Source of the DNA: Erpobdella octoculata
Lineage: Eukaryota > Annelida > Clitellata > Hirudinida > Erpobdellidae
NCBI GenBank assembly: GCA_963978895.1
Contig: OZ022243.1
Span: 10,892,396-10,956,395, forward strand
Length of the DNA: 64,000 bases
Direction of reading: 5' to 3'
Part shown: positions 51,100 to 63,958 of the stretch, one piece after another
Numbering within the stretch: the stretch's first letter is position 1
Layout: each line of letters starts with the position of its first letter
The notes under the pieces: generated by a model
The model's database searches: none
Told to the model about the DNA's origin: nothing
The model's input: only the letters and a program-made list of their open reading frames with translations
Program-made: the position numbers and the translations under genes

Positions 51100-51665
51100 A
51101 CGTAACATATTATACTAATCGCGAGCGTAGAAGTTTTGTATTATCACCTTTGCGTAACAAATAACACAAATACGTCATTTTATTAGTGATTGTGTAAACT
51201 AAACCACTAATCCGTTTGATTATCAGGCCGGTCCGAGCCGCGAACGAACTAAAATAATTAAGCCTCCTTCGGTTGAAGAAATCGCGGATAGCCATGACTC
51301 TAAACTTTTTACATCAGTTATATAACCTTATATTTATTCATTCATATACTCAAAGTTTTTCTGATATAACAAAGGCCCTTTGTTATAAAGATAATCTTGC
51401 ATAATCCTAAACTTTAACTGGCAAAGTCTATAAATGATCTATGCGCCACAGTTATTTTATTGGCAAATGTGTAAGCTAGGACACTAATCCGCCTGATTAC
51501 CCGACCGGGCCGAGCCGCGAAAAAAATTAATAAATCACAATAATTTAAGAGGTAACGTATTATACTAATCGCCAGCCCTGCAAGTTTTGTATTATCACCT
51601 TTGCGTAACAAATAACACAAATAGGTCATTTTATTGGTGATTGTGTAAGCTAGACCACTTTTAAT
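51100..51665. repeat. Imperfect direct repeats, period about 450 bp
   Basis: The block from TATTATACTAATCGC through AAGTTTTGTATTATCACCTT to GTGATTGTGTAA occurs near 51109-51195 and again near 51559-51645. A related ACACTAATCCGCCTGATTAC...CCGAGCCGCGA piece near 51480 matches 51205-51245. A satellite-like or duplicated DNA-transposon interior is possible. Confidence 0.55.
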
Positions 51666-51816
51666 CGAGAATGAAATTTTAAGTATTGCCAATTAATATC
51701 GATACGAGACTTCTTCCGCAGGCTGTATCGTTTCAATGGTGATACGGGAATCCCGTATCGTTTTGAAATCTCGATTGAATTCGAGATAACGATATCGGGA
51801 CGCAGATGCTTATTTA

Positions 51817-53098
51817 TAGAGATGGGAATCGAACCCAAAATTAGAAGTTCGAGTTCGGTTCGGTTGATCATTTTTGGGTTCGGGTTCGGTTCGGGTTCGG
51901 TCCCCTTTGGGTTCGAGTTCGGTTCGGGTTCGGTCCCCTTTGGGTTCGGGTTCGGTTCGGGTTCGGTTGCTGTGGGGTTCGAGTTCGGGTTCGGTTGCTG
52001 TGGGGTTCGAGTTTGGTTCGGTTTCTGTGGGGTTCGGGTTCGGTTCGACTTTTATTCGAGTTCGATTGTAATCGACCAGTTAAAGTTTGTTCGAGTTTAG
52101 CTCAAAATGTGATGACTATTGATTGAGTTCAGTTCAATTTTTTAATACACAAGTAATAGGTACATTTATTTTAACATTATTTAAAATAAGAACAAATCAA
52201 AAATCGTAATTGTATGTTAAAAATATTAGTTGCTCTTTCAAAATCTGTTGGATACAAATAAAGTAAATGTAAAAAATAAAAGTATTTTAAATAGCACCAT
52301 AATTATAAAAATATTTTAAATAACACTATAATTATAGTCCCAAACTGTAATGACTTTGAATGTTATAATAGTTTAATAGACATAATTTAAATTTAATCAT
52401 TTCATCTTTACCATCTTCAAAAGGCAAATGGTCTGTAATTATAGCTTATAAAACTAGTACAGTTATTATATTTTTTATACATATTTTCATTGAAAAACGA
52501 AACTCACTTCATTCTCTATTTCAATACACTTGAAACTATTTCAAATAGGACTCTTTGTCCATGTCGCATCTACTAATCGCGCCTGATTTTGAGACACCAG
52601 CTTATCAAAGTTTTTACAATCACTTCTAACTTTCGCTATATCAAGTTTTTTCGATGGAGAAGAAACAATGATACAATCCATTATAAATTATCGGATAGAA
52701 ATGCCGCCGCTTATAACAATGAAAACAATAACAAAACAAATAACGCTGGTCCGTTCATTTTTTTTTCATAGATAAAAAAGCTAAGAAAAATATTCAAATA
52801 AGTGATATTAAAAAGCTTGGCTCAATATTGTCATTTAATTTTCTAGGTTGGCTTTTTTTAATTTTGTTCAGATGATGTTTTAACTGGGTTCGAGTTCGAC
52901 TGTTATTGGGTTCGAGTTCGGTTCGAGTTCGACCATTAATGGGTTCGAGTTCGGTTCGAGTTCGACCGTCATTGGGTTCGAGTTCGGTTCGAGTTCGGTG
53001 CATAAAAATTTGGGTTCGTTCGAGTTCGGTTCGAAATGCGAAAATGTGGGTTCGAGTTCGAAAAGTTCGGTTCGAGTTCGGTTCGATTCCCATCTCTA
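51817..53098. mobile_element. Non-autonomous hAT (Ac-like ends) with perfect 8-bp duplication
   Basis: The left end TAGAGATGGGAATCGAACC and the right end GGTTCGATTCCCATCTCTA are perfect inverted repeats of 19 bases. CTTATTTA flanks both sides (51809-51816 and 53099-53106) without mismatch. Subterminal regions (51845-52060 and 52885-53080) are packed with GGTTCGGGTTCGAGTTCGG strings in inverted orientation. The middle is AT-rich and has no transposase. TAGAGATGGG ends, 8-bp duplications and repeated subterminal motifs are features of Ac/hobo-type hAT elements. Confidence 0.85.
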
Positions 53099-53106
53099 CT
53101 TATTTA

Positions 53107-54534
<1,428 letters not shown>

Positions 54535-54772
54535 CAGGGACGGATCCAGGAGGGTGGGGAAATTCATCCCCCACTAAAGCATCAACTAAATTTCTTTGGT
54601 GAAATATCCGGTTTTTTAAAAATGACCGTAATTGAAAGTGACATTTTGGTAAAAATTAGGAGGAGAAAGTGTGATTCTTTGATTTTTTTTAAATACCTAC
54701 GACTATCCCACCTTCCCCCTGTCGTAAGTTTTTGGGAAGAGAAAGTGTGATAATTTTCTGAATCCGCCACTG
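54535..54772. mobile_element. 238-bp hAT MITE with 8-bp duplication
   Basis: The left end CAGGGACGGATCCAGGAGG and right end CTGAATCCGCCACTG are inverted repeats with few mismatches. ACTATTTG (54527-54534) and ACTGTTTG (54773-54780) form an 8-bp duplication with one mismatch. The interior is related to 16190-16320. No coding capacity. Confidence 0.85.
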
Positions 54773-55262
54773 ACTGTTTGGATCTTGTGTTTATTTTTCC
54801 AATAAAATAAACAATAAAAATGGAATGTCACTAATATATTTCGTCAAACTATTGAAGAGATATAATCGGATAGAACAAAAAAACTATTTATTCATTTATA
54901 GAGTTTTTAGAAGTAAAAGTTAATTTTAAAAAATGTTTTATATATATATTTAAAAGTTAATTTTAAAAAATGTTTTATACATATATATTTAAAGTTCTAA
55001 TGCGAAAACACCGCCAGTGTTAAGTGTTAAGACAAATATGAACTAAATAAGGAGAGAAAAAGTACTTGTTTTATACTTAGGTCAACAGATTTATTCGGGC
55101 TTCTAGATACTAATTTACTCGTGCGTTAAATAATTTAGGCTTCCAAATAATCTGAGATAATATATGAAGTGAAAAATTATTAAACGATTACTGAAGATTA
55201 GTCCCCACTTATTTCATGTCATTACAATTCACGCCCATTGACCTACGCCCTACAACAATACA
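54773..55262. other. Intergenic AT-rich sequence
   Basis: A 38-base block (TTTTAAAAAATGTTTTATATAT...) is duplicated near 54924-54990. Nothing else recognised. Confidence 0.35.
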
Positions 55263-55314
55263 AGTAACTACCACCACCACCACAACCACCACCACCACCC
55301 CCGCCACCACCACC

Positions 55315-55364
<50 letters not shown>

Positions 55365-55386
55365 GACTACTAATACTACTACTACT
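55263..55386. repeat. (ACC)n then (ACT)n microsatellite
   Basis: An ACC-rich tract passes into a CTA tract. It is one of two trinucleotide tracts here; the other is at 55595-55720. All-Val/Thr/Ser frames across it are artefacts. Confidence 0.95.
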
Positions 55387-55526
55387 TTTGACAGCATTTA
55401 TTAGCTCAAAACAATCTAAAATGAAAATCACAATCAAATATCCTCAATCCAATATTTTTAGTACTCCAGCAGGCTGGGAATACTCAAGGACTTTACAAAG
55501 TGTTTTGCCTAGTCGACACTGTCGTT

Positions 55527-55748
<222 letters not shown>

Positions 55749-55814
55749 GACTGCATGTATCAGCTTCTATTAGTTAGGTGCTAGCTGTCGGCCAATATTT
55801 GCTCGGCGCTTCGT

Positions 55815-56250
55815 CGTAAATAGATTAGATTACTGTAACAGCCTCTTGAATGAAATCAACCAATTAAACATGGGAAAGCTACATTTTATTTTCCGGGTCT
55901 GTCCTGCAATGGGAAAAAAGGTTTTGATACAGTTAACTCAGACGACATGCGTAAACAATCTAACAAGTTCAATTGACTGCCGCTTCTAAGGATCCAGTTC
56001 AGGATCTTTGATCTTGTGTACAAACAAATGTCTCCCTGAGACTTTTCTACATAACGACAATACTATGAAGAAAGGCTTCATGCAGGTCACCACCACTTGC
56101 ACCCTTGGCAGCCTAGTAGTTCTTTGTACAAGTATATGAACTACTAGGTTTGTACTACTACCATAACTACTAGGTTTTGCTCCCACATGTTCGCCGTTTG
56201 CCGTCTTGGCATCGACACATGTGAAACTCATTATAACCAAAAATAAAATA
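55815..56250 (+). pseudogene. LINE reverse transcriptase 3' fragment (CR1/L2-like)
   Basis: The frame starting near 55818 gives NRLDYCNSLLNEINQLNMGK; after a frame change, LPLLRIQFRIFDLVYKQMSP is read near 55977-56036. These match the conserved DYCNSLL...LHWLPVRYRI.FK...L.YK segment of the RT C-terminal domain. There are several frameshifts, and the 5' part is absent, as is usual for truncated LINE copies. Confidence 0.65.
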
Positions 56251-56958
56251 ATTCCATGTGAATTTACTTAAAAAAAACAACTAGAAGATTTGTTATACTG
56301 TAATTTTCAACTATAACCTCTCGTGAAGCACCGCTGTAACAGAAACTCATAGCGAGATACATTCCTATTTGCTTAGCGCCACAATGTTAAATTCTCATGT
56401 CTCTGAATTAATTTAATATTTTTGTATACAAAAAGTACTAAGAAATCAAAAGTTTAATTTTAATGTTAAATGATAAAAAAATTTCGATTAAAAAATAATT
56501 TAGTTAATAAAGATAGCCCTTCTGAAAAAACAGATCTTTTTAAATATCCTTATGTATCATTCTGCGATTACAGCAGCACCTTTCTATATGCTTTTATTAA
56601 CTTTCACTTGTCCGGATGTCCATGGAATGTCTATGAGATGTCCACTGACGTTTCGAAGATCATTATAAAATTCGCCTACCTCAAAAAATTTAGAGTTCAC
56701 TTGAACAAAAATAAAATTCAAGAAGCAAAAATTATAAAAAAATAAATTGAAGAACAATATGATAATGGCGACAAAAACTTTAATCGTCATAGTAACTACA
56801 AACTTACAAACATCTTTTGTTTACTATTCACCGGGGTAAAATTTTTACGATACGATGTCGACATAAAGCATTTTTTAATTTGTTAAATTAACTTTCACTT
56901 GTTAATCTTTAAGACTAACAGTGTACAATTGCATAATAACTTTTACTACACGCTTGCA
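56251..56958. other. Intergenic sequence
   Basis: A 91-codon ORF at 56470-56745 has no family resemblance and is not supported by splice signals. Nothing else recognised. Confidence 0.35.
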
Positions 56959-56984
56959 CATACATACATAAATACTAACATACA

Positions 56985-57378
56985 TACATAAATACTAACA
57001 TACATACATACATACATACATACATACATACATACATACATACATACATACATACATACATACATACATACATACATACATACATACATACATACATACA
57101 TACATACATACATACATACATACATACATACATACATACATACATACATACATACATACATACATACATACATACATACATACATACATACATACATACA
57201 TACATACATACATACATACATACATACATACATACATACATACATACATACATACATACATACATACATACATACATACATACATACATACATACATACA
57301 TACATACATACATACATACATACATACATACATACATACATACATACATACATACATACATACATACATACATACATA
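56985..57378. repeat. (ACAT)n microsatellite, about 380 bp
   Basis: Uninterrupted CATA repeats run from about 56998 to 57377, with a short degenerate left flank (ACATAAATACTA twice). Long MYVC frames on the minus strand are artefacts. Confidence 0.95.
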
Positions 57379-59640
57379 GCAATTTATCTATGTTGATTCC
57401 TATTATCTGTATTTGGAGTCAAAACAAAACGTAAATTTGGTAACAGCAAACGCCACTCTTTTGCCAGACAGCTTAAAAAATATTTTTAGTTTAAAATAAA
57501 ACTCGCAAATCATTTGGTATAGTGACTGTGACGGTGCGGCTTTTAAAAAATATTCCTTATTTTAAAAAAAAAAGTAGACTTTAAAGCGGTATTGTGATGC
57601 TTTAGCACGCCATCTGATCAAAAATCATAAATCATGCTAAAAGTGGACGTATATTTTTATAATCATTTAGTTTTATTTTAAGTTTTTTTAAGTAACAACA
57701 AAAAATACTACCAAAACTAACAGCTTAATGCTTGAATTTAAAAAGAAGCTTATTGGGAAAACAATTGATGCTATATTTAATGGGCGGAGTCAACCTACAT
57801 ATGTAGCTAATCACGTCATTTACATACACACTTTTTAAATTAAATAATATTAAATTATTAAAATTAAGAAACGATATTTTAAGCAACATATAATTGAAAA
57901 AAGTAATTAAAAATAAAAATGTTGATAAAATAATCGACCACATTTCAATAATATTAAAAAAGCACTCGAAAACACTTCTAGGATTGAATCCTCTTTAAAT
58001 ACAAATAATTTAAAAAAAACGCATTGACGATATATAAAATAATTTGCGAGATAACAAATATTAAACCAAAAATAGTTTTCTACACGATCTCAGCGAAAAA
58101 GTGAATTGTACTGCACACTCTTACCTTGAATTTTAATCACAAAACAACAACAATTGGAAGACGAGCAGCAAAAACAAAGCAAACAAGACACACACGTGCA
58201 CACAACGTACGTTCAAATTATAATCCCTCTCTTGCGAAGAAAATCGTCGAACGTCCCTGCAAGACGGTTGACACATTAATTTATTATCTCCATAATTTGC
58301 CCTGATATGTTCGGGTTTGTAGATAGGTGTAACTTTTAACCTTGTGTATAAGTCATCCTTTCCTCTTATCAACAAAGTTCAATAAAAGTCACCACACCCC
58401 TTTATAAAATATAATTATCACCGTTTCTAGCTTTGAGAAAAATGTCAGGTTAAAAAACGACGGTTACTAAACTGTAAAATTGAGAAAAAAAATGAATATT
58501 TACTATATTAGAAACATAATAGCTAACCGAGTGCTTGTTGCACATAATTCACAGAAAATAATCATGTATATTTAAATGATAGCAATTTAGCAACCAGCCG
58601 AAGAGAGCTAAATTCTTAGCAAACAGTAATATGTTACATGCGTGTTATGTTTCTCCGTATATCGATATTATGCGCCAACTTGTCTGGCCTTCTTAAAATG
58701 ACTGGCAAACGTTTAAAAAATGCTGACGTCTATGAACAATGAACACATTATGCTATACCGAACATTACTCGACCATATTTAAACAAATGGCTTTACCTGA
58801 AAATAGACTGGTGGTAGTTTTTTTAAAATCTCCATTCAAATAAGCATGATTTAGACCCGTTTTAATTGAACTACAAAACATAACAGAACATAATTCTACC
58901 CACGAGCTTCACTAAACAACTAGCTCGGCTTAAGGTCATAAAAGCGAGTTATGCATGCATGTGTTCGTGAGCGCTTATGGTTGGTGTGTATGCAGTAGTA
59001 TGCACGCGGTTGGTACTGTTCTGAATCTGAATGAAACTGACTTGAATAAAAATTTTGTTCGAAAATAAAAATTGCATGCAATAAATTGTATGTAAATAAA
59101 ACAATGGTTGAAATTTCATTAAAATGTTTCTAGATTTTTTTTGGGAAAATAACCAAAAAACACGAATAAGCAAATAATAAGCTGCGCAACCTTTTGACGC
59201 TTTTTGACCTTTTAACCTTCTGTAAGCAATCTTCACTTTTCATCGGTAGCGGACCAATGGGGAGATTGGGGAGCCAGAAGAGCAAGGCACCCCTTGAGTC
59301 TATTTACAAGTATAAAAGAAAGACGAGCAACGCTAGTCATAAACTCTGATTCCTACACTTATCTGAAACCTAAACTATGACCTGTTTTATTAACCTTTTT
59401 TTATTAAACGAATGTTCCGATTCATCAAACCTTAACAATTCTGCAATTTTAAAACTGCTGCCTAAAAATCGATATACTTTCCAGTAAAGATGTACATTTC
59501 CTTCGAAAACTTCATTGTTTTCATTATCTCCAATGCGCATCAATTAATCAATTTAGCGTTATACAAATTTATATCAATTACTGATCTGCCAGTAGAGTAG
59601 TAAACAACCAATACGGAAGATGGTTATCACTTATCACAGA
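57379..59640. other. Intergenic sequence without a supported gene
   Basis: Two minus-strand ORFs were considered: 58133-58375 (80 codons, with a hydrophobic end CVLFALFLLLVFQLLLF) and 58949-59236 (95 codons). Neither resembles a known family and neither has clear splice context. I make no call. Confidence 0.35.
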
Positions 59641-59674
59641 TGGAACAAGTAAAGATAAAAAATAAAAAAAATTT

Positions 59675-60025
59675 TAAATGCTTTTATTTGCCTCTTTATC
59701 TGAGTCAACGAATTAAAATTTTTGAATCTAAAACGCTCAATCTTGTACATTGTTTATTTCTTTCATATGAAATCAAAAATTCATAAATTTAATTCGATGT
59801 ATGGATTAGTTGTTATCTAACCCTAACCCTAACGAACAACTTTGATTAATTTTAATTGATTTAAGGACTAATTCATGTCGGAAACATTCAATTCATGTAT
59901 TGTCATCCAGAATAAAGCTTTCCTGAAAGTTTTAGAGCTCTAGGTGGTCGAAAAGTGAGTGAATTTTTGTTTATAAGATTTGATCACCACAGACAAGTGA
60001 AGTTAAAAAAACGCATTTTAAAAAA
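59675..60025. repeat. MITE of the TGCTTTTATT family, second full copy
   Basis: It aligns with 25207-25595: AAATGCTTTTATTTGCCTCT at the start, TCGGAAACATTCAATTCATG in the middle, CACCACAGACAAGTGAAGTT near the end. It lacks the (CAAA)n run and has an extra CTAACCCTAACCCTAACG string at 59817-59834. Confidence 0.7.
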
Positions 60026-60913
60026 AATATTTTTTCCAAAAAATGGCTTTTTATGTCACTGGGTGAGCGTTTTTGTGAGAATGACAAAATGAGAATTTTC
60101 CATGTGATTCCCTCCAAGCTGGAACAGTTGAAGCTATAAGCTCCTACATTATACTAATTCCATGGCTTTGGGCATATTTATATCTGTCGGAATACCACAG
60201 CTCTTGGAGAAACAAGTTTATGTGGTAGTTGAAGAAGCATATTGAATAAAACAGTTAGTACCAGATGATTGCTTTATCGGGTCGGGTGAGGTCTATATGA
60301 TTTTTAGAATTATATTTTGAAATATATCTTGTAATGAATTGTTCAAAAAAAGCTCGAAGATTTTTAATATGTTCCAGATATCAGAACTATTAATGATCCA
60401 AAGGTAATTTTAATCAATCAATCAAATAAATTTAAAAAGCGCCTTTTTACACATTTTTACTTAACTTGACTTCTCTGTCTGTCTCTCAGTCGTCAAATTT
60501 TGCAATCAATTTTAAACTAACTTCCCGATGAGCTAGACACTTAAAATTTTCACTGATTAACAATGCATTCTATTAAATTTTCGGATCGATTGGACAAAAT
60601 TTAATTAAATAATCATTTGTGATATTTTCGTCAAACTATTTAATGTCTATGCTAATATGAGCGTTGTTTATGTAACAGAATGTGGCTTACACAATCGATC
60701 AGTGGCGCAGCCAGAAATTTTTTCGGGGGGGGGGCACGTGGGGAGGCACTGATTATTAAAGAGTTTTTTAAAAGATTTACCACCCACAAAAGTCAAGGGT
60801 TAACGACAGTTTCAGTAATAATTAGTAACAAAAAACCATAAGACATTTAAATTGAAACAGTTTATTACAATATCAAATTCAGCCGACGTTTTTTCTGAAA
60901 AAAAATGAAAATC

Positions 60914-60983
60914 CCAGACTCGGGATTGAACTGGGTACTTTTAGATCTTCAGACTAACGCTTTCCCAACTTAGCTATCTAGAC
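60914..60983 (-). pseudogene. tRNA-Phe-like sequence 1
   Basis: Minus strand: TAGCTAAGTTGGGAAAGCGT, then TAGTCTGAAGATCTAAAAGT and CCCAGTTCAATCCCGAG. The D arm, the anticodon arm with GAA, and the TTCAATC T-loop are recognisable. The T stem and the acceptor stem do not pair well (5' GTCTAGA), so it is a pseudogene or tRNA-derived repeat. Confidence 0.7.
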
Positions 60984-61216
60984 CGACACTGTTCATGGTT
61001 CACGCGCGCGACTTTATATATAACTAGCCTCAACGGGGTCTGCCCATAAGAAAGTGTGGCGCATAGACACAAAAGGAAATTAAGTAACAATGGAAATGTG
61101 CAGAGAGAACAAAAATATTAGAAAAATAATAGTGAATATACATCAAGGAAAGAATTTAAAAACAACCCAATACACTGGCACGCGCGTCACTTAAAAATCA
61201 ATTTCGGCAAGTTTTA

Positions 61217-61288
61217 TGCGTTACCCGGGATTGAACCGGGAACCTTTAGATCTTCAGTCTAACGCTTTCCCAAATGAGCTATCTAGAC
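61217..61288 (-). pseudogene. tRNA-Phe-like sequence 2
   Basis: Minus strand: TAGCTCATTTGGGAAAGCGT, then TAGACTGAAGATCTAAAGGT and TCCCGGTTCAATCCCGGGTA. The D stem, the anticodon stem (TTAGA/TCTAA) with GAA, and a perfect T stem CCCGG/CCGGG are intact. The acceptor stem GTCTAGA does not pair with TAACGCA, so the molecule is unlikely to be a working tRNA, although its A and B boxes could still promote pol III transcription. Confidence 0.75.
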
Positions 61289-61490
61289 CGACTTTGTTAA
61301 TAGTTCACGCGTGCGACTTTATATATGACTAGCCTGAACTAGTTGAAAAATTAAAAAACAACCCAATACACAGGCACTTTAAAAATCAATTTCGGCAAGG
61401 TTTCGGGAGGGGGGGGAACGGCCCCCTGGCTGCGCCACTGCAATCGATTATATAAAAGTGTGTTTTTAAAAAACTTTGTTTTTTGATTCA

Positions 61491-61882
61491 TTTGTTTTAA
61501 ATTCAAAGGCGCTTGCTCTCTAATAAATTCGCTAAATTTAGTAAAGGTTTAATAAAAATAAAACCTTAGGTTACATACAAACCGAAAAAAGTTTCAAACT
61601 AAGTGAACAATTGAACTTTAAATTTTGTGCTAAAATTTCTAGAAGCCCGGTCCTCCAGCCCCCCCCCCCCAACTGGACCCGCCACTGCATAGGTTCACCT
61701 GCAACCGCATGTGTGTCCGAAATTGAACAAGCTAGGTCTTATTTGTCGTCTAATTTGTACTCAATTCATTCACCAAAAAATAGATTAAAAGACTGAGTCG
61801 ACTTCGGACGTAGGCTGGGAATAAACCAACCAGCTAGCTTGTTATTGTGAGTCAGATGCGTCAACCGGGGAACTGTGTTTTT
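61491..61882. other. Intergenic sequence with a hAT-like end
   Basis: CTCCAGCCCCCCCCCCCCAA, followed by CTGGACCCGCCACTG near 61650-61688, looks like the right end of a hAT MITE; the matching left end was not found. No gene. Confidence 0.4.
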
Positions 61883-61975
61883 ATCGACAGTTGACAGTTA
61901 ATCGACTTAAATGAACGACTCCTTCGCAGGTTAGTCGACTTTCCAATTAAGGTCGATTAACTGTCAACTGTTGAT
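61883..61975. repeat. 28-bp inverted repeat (hairpin)
   Basis: ATCGACAGTTGACAGTTAATCGACTTAA and its near-complement are separated by about 36 bases. GCGTCAACC occurs 17 bases outside each arm (61858-61866 and 61992-62000), which could be a 9-bp target duplication or part of the repeat. Confidence 0.65.
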
Positions 61976-63958
61976 AAACCTTACGATAACCGCGTCAACC
62001 ACTAGTCTAGCTTAGCTGTCCGCCTAAATAAAGCAAGTATGCACATAATTTAAAAAAAACCATTAAGCTCCGACCCTAGTTCCCATTAGCAAAGTAAATG
62101 TTTTTTTGAGATCTTCACAAACCAGAAGTGTCTGTTGATTGAGATTTTTAACGAATACACAGATTTTTAATAGCAAACATTTGTTTTCAGATGACCTTCA
62201 ACGAAAGACTCAAAATTGAAAAAGTCCCGTTATTTAAAAGCTTACTAATTCATCCGATTGCTCTTTTTATGAAAAAAATATCGTTTTTTTAACTTCACAT
62301 GATTATGTGTATGCTGTATATGTGCGGGGTGGTGGTATAAAATCTTGTGATAGGTTTGTACTCTACTTCATCGATCGGGCTGAAATTGTTCTCAATAACT
62401 TAATTCTTGATACGTTCAAATCTATTCAACTTGGTGACAAATTCCAACTGGTTGGCCTTTCATTGCCATAAACATTTTGCATAATCTCATTCCATTGAAC
62501 ATTTTTGACATCACGAGACTTTGTAGATTTCATTCGTGTTTTTGTCGCTTTGATTCAACATTTAAATTTGTAGATACTTATAAAACATCTTATTGAAAGT
62601 TTTAAATCAGCTTTTCAAAAATACTGAGCATCGAGTTAAATGCTCTTAACCCGATGCTGTTTATATAAATATTTATAACAATGCAGAACCCTTTGTTTGT
62701 TTAGTTGTCCCATAGTGTAAGTAACTTTTAAACATATCAGATACGTCCTGTTATTTTAAAAATAGTTGTGGTAAATTTTAACTGGCTGTTTCATTTATTA
62801 AATATGTTATAATACATAATAATAATAATAATTATACAATATAATATATCATTGAAATTTTTAAAACTTGCAGTAAAAGGAAGATGTTCAAGCTTTTTTT
62901 TTAATTTTCAACTCAAAGTTGTCGAACGTATCACAACTTTAGAGATTCAACATGGTTTGTAGTTTGTATACTCGTAAGCAAACTCAGCCACCACATAAGA
63001 AAGCGTGAATATAATGAATTTTCAGCAAAGAAATTCTTTTTCATTTTAGTCTGCCGCGAAACCTTTTAGATGTTTTTAGTGTGTCGATTCTTAAAAAGGC
63101 TGAGAAACTACTGACCTAGAGTGCATAAACTTTCAGGATTATGTTTACGCTTGAAGTCAATGCGTGATATATTTATTTATTTGTTGGTAAAATATTTAAA
63201 TTATAAATTTGAAAAAATGAAATCAAATTCTAAATTTTTGATTGAAATAAATTAAAACATTTTTTATTAAAATTATATTTAAAAGATAAATGTTTGTGTC
63301 TTCACTTGAATAATGGATTAAATAATTTTTCAAAAATATTTTTGCAACAGTTCTGAAAAAATTGAAATTAAACTTTGAGCTCAGCACTACTGCTTTTAGC
63401 GGTTATACAAAGTGCTTTCACTTTTTTGAATTTTTTATTTAACTTTAAACTTCTGTGTGATTTTCGGTGGCTATATATCATCTTGGAGTGGAAATTTCAA
63501 TCACTGTCAAATCACCTCTAGAGCTCTAAAAGTTTCAGGATATGTTTCAGCTAGAAGTCAATGAACGTTTCCGACATTAATTAACCAATTAATTGATAGT
63601 AATTGTTGGGTTTCACATCGAAAGCATGAAAATAACATACAAATATACTAAAAACATAACCAACTGAAAAGCTTGAAGTTTTTGGTTTTTAGCTCATTAT
63701 ATGACAGTTGTGATAAAAAATAGAATAAAACAATTTAAAATCAAATTTGAATGGCTACTTGTGCTGTGGTTTGATTTGTTTTAGTCGAATAACATTTTCT
63801 GACCAAGTAAATTTACACAAACTGTTTATTCTGCATTTTTATGATAACTTTTTTTTTTAATTAGGTCATCTTCGCGGTGTCTTGTTTACCTCACAAAAAA
63901 TTAAAAACGACTGAAAATCGACAAAACAATAAAAATAGCCGAGCTGTAGGTTTATGAA
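61976..63958. other. Intergenic AT-rich sequence
   Basis: No gene recognised. CTCTAGAGCTCTAAAAGTTTCAGGATATG near 63518-63545 and AACTTTCAGGATTATGTTTACG near 63128 are fragments of the TGCTTTTATT-type MITEs in reverse. Confidence 0.35.

Larger units (their letters stand above)
60700..61440. mobile_element. Non-autonomous hAT element carrying two tRNA-Phe-like sequences
   Basis: The ends CAGTGGCGCAGCCAG and CTGGCTGCGCCACTG are perfect 15-base inverted repeats. CAATCGAT flanks both sides (60692-60699 and 61441-61448). The left 200 bases (GACCCACAAAAGTC-like, then CAGCCGACGTTTTTTCTG) are homologous to the 3' end of the transposase remnant at 36265-36450. The rest is a tandem duplication of about 305 bases, each unit holding a minus-strand tRNA-Phe-like sequence followed by GCGACTTTATATATAACTAG. 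It appears to be an internal deletion derivative that captured tRNA sequence. Confidence 0.85.
60448..61490 (+). repeat. MITE-like repeat interrupted by a hAT element
   Basis: Left part 60448-60699 and right part 61441-61490 together match the uninterrupted copy at 41628-41870 (reverse orientation). The break coincides exactly with the 8-bp target duplication of the inserted element, so the host repeat is older. Confidence 0.75.

Noticed and set aside
56946..57382. MYVC-repeat protein on the minus strand
   Set aside because: Pure (ACAT)n translation.
58133..58375. 80-codon minus-strand ORF with hydrophobic C-terminus
   Set aside because: No family match, no splice or poly-A context, and composition similar to surrounding DNA.
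59817..59834. CTAACCCTAACCCTAACG telomere-like string
   Set aside because: Only about two and a half units inside a MITE copy; the sister copy at 25.4 kb has a single unit. Not a telomere.
60914..61288. Two functional tRNA-Phe genes
   Set aside because: The acceptor stems do not pair, and both copies lie in a tandem unit inside a transposon, so they are annotated as tRNA-like pseudogenes.
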